DNA of 64,000 nucleotides from Paenibacillus_V sp046244365. GTDB taxonomy: Bacteria; Bacillota; Bacilli; Paenibacillales; NBRC-103111. The DNA is taken from assembly GCF_046244365.1 (NCBI RefSeq), contig NZ_CP176395.1, forward strand, positions 1,612,001 to 1,676,000, given 5' to 3'. The first letter of the stretch is position 1, and the number at the start of each line of letters is the position of its first letter. The translations under genes were made by a program, and so were the position numbers. Below, in pieces: positions 62,801 to 64,000 of this stretch. The notes beneath the pieces are model-generated. The model was not told where the DNA came from and did no database searches. It saw only the letters and a program-made list of their open reading frames with translations.

Positions 62801-64000
62801 GTGACGAAAAGCGGAGCCGACAGGGACTTGTACTTGCACATTCGGGCTCAAGACACGGCCGGCAATACCGTGAACGCGCAGTCGAACCGTTTTCGGTTGG
62901 ATAATACCGCGCCGACGGTCAGCTTCGGAACGAACGGCAGCGAGACGTGGGGGCAGTTGGCATCGACGGCGGTGTCGGTTACGGACAACGGTAGCGGGGT
63001 GGATGCAACAACTCAGAAGGAGTATGCGTGGAACGCGGATACCGCGACGCCGGCTTCGGGCTGGACTTCGTTCGCGAACGGGGATACGCTGACGAAAAGC
63101 GGAACTGACGGGGATTGGTACTTGCACATTCGAGCTCAAGACAAGACCGGCAACACCGCAAACGCGCGATCGAACCGCTTCCGGCTGGACAATACCGCGC
63201 CGACGGTCAACATCGCGATGACAACAGGCGACGGGAACGTATACTCGGACAATACATGGACGAATCAGAACGTCGCCGTGAGCGTAAGCACATCGGATTC
63301 GAGCAGCGTAACCCCGTCGCTCACGTACTCGCTCGACGGCGGAGCGACATGGAACCATTATGCTTCGACTATAGAACTGCAAAGCGACAGCGTGTATTCG
63401 CTCTCATTCAAAGCCAGCGATCAGGCAGGCAATGAAACGGTCGAACAATGTACGGTGAAGATCAACAAAAGCGGGTTAAAGCTGACGCCTACGCTGGTTA
63501 AAGCGGACGGAAACGCCTACACGAGCGGCTCATGGACGAATCAGAACGTCACGTTGAGCGTCTACGCCGAGGCGGGCGCGAGCGGGATTGCTTCACTTAC
63601 CTATGTACTGAACGGAGGCGCGGCACAGGCATATGCGTCCGGAACGCCGATTACGTTCGATCAGGCAGGAGCACATGCGATAACTTTTCAAGTGACCGAT
63701 ATGGCCGGCAATACACTCTCCGCATCGTTGGCGGTGAACATCGATAAAACGTCGCCATCGGTCACCTTCGGAACGAACGGCAGCGAGACATGGACGAATT
63801 CGGCTCAATCAACGGTGATGGTAACGGACAGTGGCAACGGGGTGAACGCCTCCACGCTGCAATATGCGTGGTCGGTCGATACGTCGACTCCGGCAGCAGG
63901 CTGGATGTCGTTCATGAGCGGTGATACAGTGACGAAAAGCGGAGCCGACGGGGACTTGTACTTGCACATTCGGGCGTCGGATGCGGCAGGTAACCAAGTG
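59876..64000 (+). CDS. Giant secreted repeat protein with GLUG motifs (runs off the window)
   Basis: The frame is open from ATG 59876 (GGGGAGG upstream) to the last base, 1375 codons. A signal peptide (MRRTIVCVLMVMFVLQTVSI, cleavage near AYAAP) marks it as secreted. Residues about 25-300 hold a beta-helix-like domain with GLUG-type motifs (GGLVG, TNAGTIRNSYAAGNV, IENSYAAGNV), followed by a linker and then repeated ~90-aa immunoglobulin-like modules (FGTNGSETW, LQYAWS, SGDTLTKSG, WYLHIRAQD, NRFRLDNTAPTV). These resemble Paenibacillaceae surface or adhesion proteins, often ending in SLH or catalytic domains, which would lie beyond the window. A 1128-bp tandem duplication lies in 61700-63955. 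Confidence 0.9.
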   Translation, partial: MRRTIVCVLMVMFVLQTVSISVWTREAYAAPSGGGSGTSADPYIILTPQDLSDVRSNLSAHYRLGANIDLAGYDFDGSGPDTGGWMPIGSTSSTPFKGTLDGNGYAIRNITINRPFIRVGLFGAIGTNAQLMNVRLLDINVTGSGAPSISAPGGALAGNLLSGSTIRNSIATGRISMSGADAAAGGLVGINAGGTIENSHAVVHVSGAAMRHGGLVGTNAGTIRNSYAAGNVFGDQEVGGLVGYHNSGSIENSYAAGNVTGISGVGGLVGRNDTGNTFPDSYWNMENSGQLTSYGGTGVTTEGMKDTNTFAGWNTSIWGFRDRETYPYLLASKLGIGVNPLAGATYSLHPGQDALSVTGNVYHETNGEQVAVKYDIRDGSNVTVISATYNETSDGGSAQAINRRLPLAGLNNGNYTLIVTASDAHNMVVGAMLAFKVDTAILPPPSVSLGTNGNENWSQSASTAVTVSDSGGGVNDSTLQYAWSAELSTPIAGWTAFASGDTLTKSGAEGDWYLHIRAKDAGGNTANVVSGRFRLDNTNPAISFGTSGSEMFAQSASTTVTVSDNSSGSGVNASALQYAWTTDTVTPGAGWLSFMSGDTLTKSGANGDWYLHIRAQDTAGNTVNAQSNRFRLDNTAPTVSFGTNGSETWGQLASTAVSVTDNGSGVDATTQKEYAWNADTATPASGWTSFANGDTLTKSGTDGDWYLHIRAQDKTGNTANARSNRFQLDNTAPTVNIAMTTGDGNVYSDNTWTNQNVAVSVSTSDSSSVTPSLTYSLDGGATWNHYASTIELQSDSVYSLSFKASDQAGNETVEQCTVKINKSGLKLTPTLVKADGNAYTSGSWTNQNVTLSVYAEAGASGIASLTYVLNGGAAQAYASGTPITFDQAGAHAITFQVTDMAGNTLSASLAVNIDKTSPSVTFGTNGSETWTNSAQSTVMVTDSGNGVNASTLQYAWSVDTSIPAAGWMSFMSGDTVTKSGADRDLYLHIRAQDTAGNTVNAQSNRFRLDNTAPTVSFGTNGSETWGQLASTAVSVTDNGSGVDATTQKEYAWNADTATPASGWTSFANGDTLTKSGTDGDWYLHIRAQDKTGNTANARSNRFRLDNTAPTVNIAMTTGDGNVYSDNTWTNQNVAVSVSTSDSSSVTPSLTYSLDGGATWNHYASTIELQSDSVYSLSFKASDQAGNETVEQCTVKINKSGLKLTPTLVKADGNAYTSGSWTNQNVTLSVYAEAGASGIASLTYVLNGGAAQAYASGTPITFDQAGAHAITFQVTDMAGNTLSASLAVNIDKTSPSVTFGTNGSETWTNSAQSTVMVTDSGNGVNASTLQYAWSVDTSTPAAGWMSFMSGDTVTKSGADGDLYLHIRASDAAGNQV
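61700..63955 (+). repeat. Near-perfect 1128-bp tandem duplication inside the giant gene
   Basis: 61700-62827 and 62828-63955 are the same 1128-bp (376-codon) unit in frame, with very few differences (for example CAGCTGG/CGGCTGG at 62052 and 63180, TCGATT/TCGACT at 62757 and 63885, GACAGGG/GACGGGG at 62820 and 63948). Each unit itself contains several Ig-like modules. Confidence 0.92.

Noticed and set aside
61117..63997. Several minus-strand open frames of 60-230 codons
   Set aside because: They mirror the repeats of the giant plus-strand gene and recur with the same 1128-bp shift, so they are shadows.

Overview
The window looks like chromosome from a Gram-positive, Paenibacillaceae-type soil or plant-associated bacterium (Paenibacillus/Cohnella-like). 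Clues are several LplB/LplC/lipoprotein sugar importers without a local ATPase, membrane-bound AraC sensors, an SLH-domain remnant, a T-box leader, a cobalamin riboswitch on metE, and AAGGAGG-type ribosome sites with frequent TTG and GTG starts. No species name can be supported from sequence alone.

Layout. 1-8.4 kb: the tail of an importer operon (permease, solute-binding lipoprotein) and a 1967-aa secreted beta-helix carbohydrate-active protein. 8.7-14.1 kb: two divergent paralogues of glycoside hydrolase family 31. The left one keeps both catalytic aspartates. The right one has lost both and is fused to a C-terminal AraC DNA-binding domain. This is the most striking object in the window: an apparent dead enzyme turned sugar-sensing transcription factor. 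14.2-16.2 kb: a broken sugar isomerase and a decayed IS4-type transposase. 16.2-22.4 kb: a second importer operon with a divergent AraC membrane sensor. 22.4-23.6 kb: hairpins and gene debris. 23.7-31.6 kb: a third sugar locus (oxidoreductase, isomerase, two permeases, binding protein, AraC sensor). Both of its transcription units start behind the same conserved ~70-bp element.

31.6-43.9 kb: an SLH remnant, a MITE, an aldose-epimerase-like protein, tag, riboswitch-metE, nrdA and nrdB (separated by about 600 bp of palindromes), an orphan eCIS-type nuclease-toxin candidate, and a 2-hydroxyacid dehydrogenase. 44-48.4 kb: a HelD-type helicase translationally coupled to a drug-efflux MFS, behind a promoter overlapped by an inverted repeat. 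48.5-50.9 kb: an AraC regulator divergent from a GH4 alpha-galactosidase. 51-57 kb: a 36-aa peptide gene, two GNAT-like proteins and a 1491-aa pseudokinase/STAND/GAF/LuxR regulator. 57.2-57.7 kb: a promoter and T-box leader directly ahead of a tRNA-Phe gene, with no synthetase gene. 57.7-59.9 kb: a graveyard of gene fragments. 59.9 kb to the end: a giant secreted repeat protein, cut by the window edge, with a nearly perfect 1128-bp internal tandem duplication.

The sugar loci share one logic: extracellular depolymerisation, import through ATP-shared LplBC-type transporters, intracellular processing (GH31, GH4, Gfo/Idh oxidoreductase, isomerase), and AraC regulators that sense the sugar or the cell envelope. 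Starts were chosen from ribosome-binding sites and alternatives are given where they matter.
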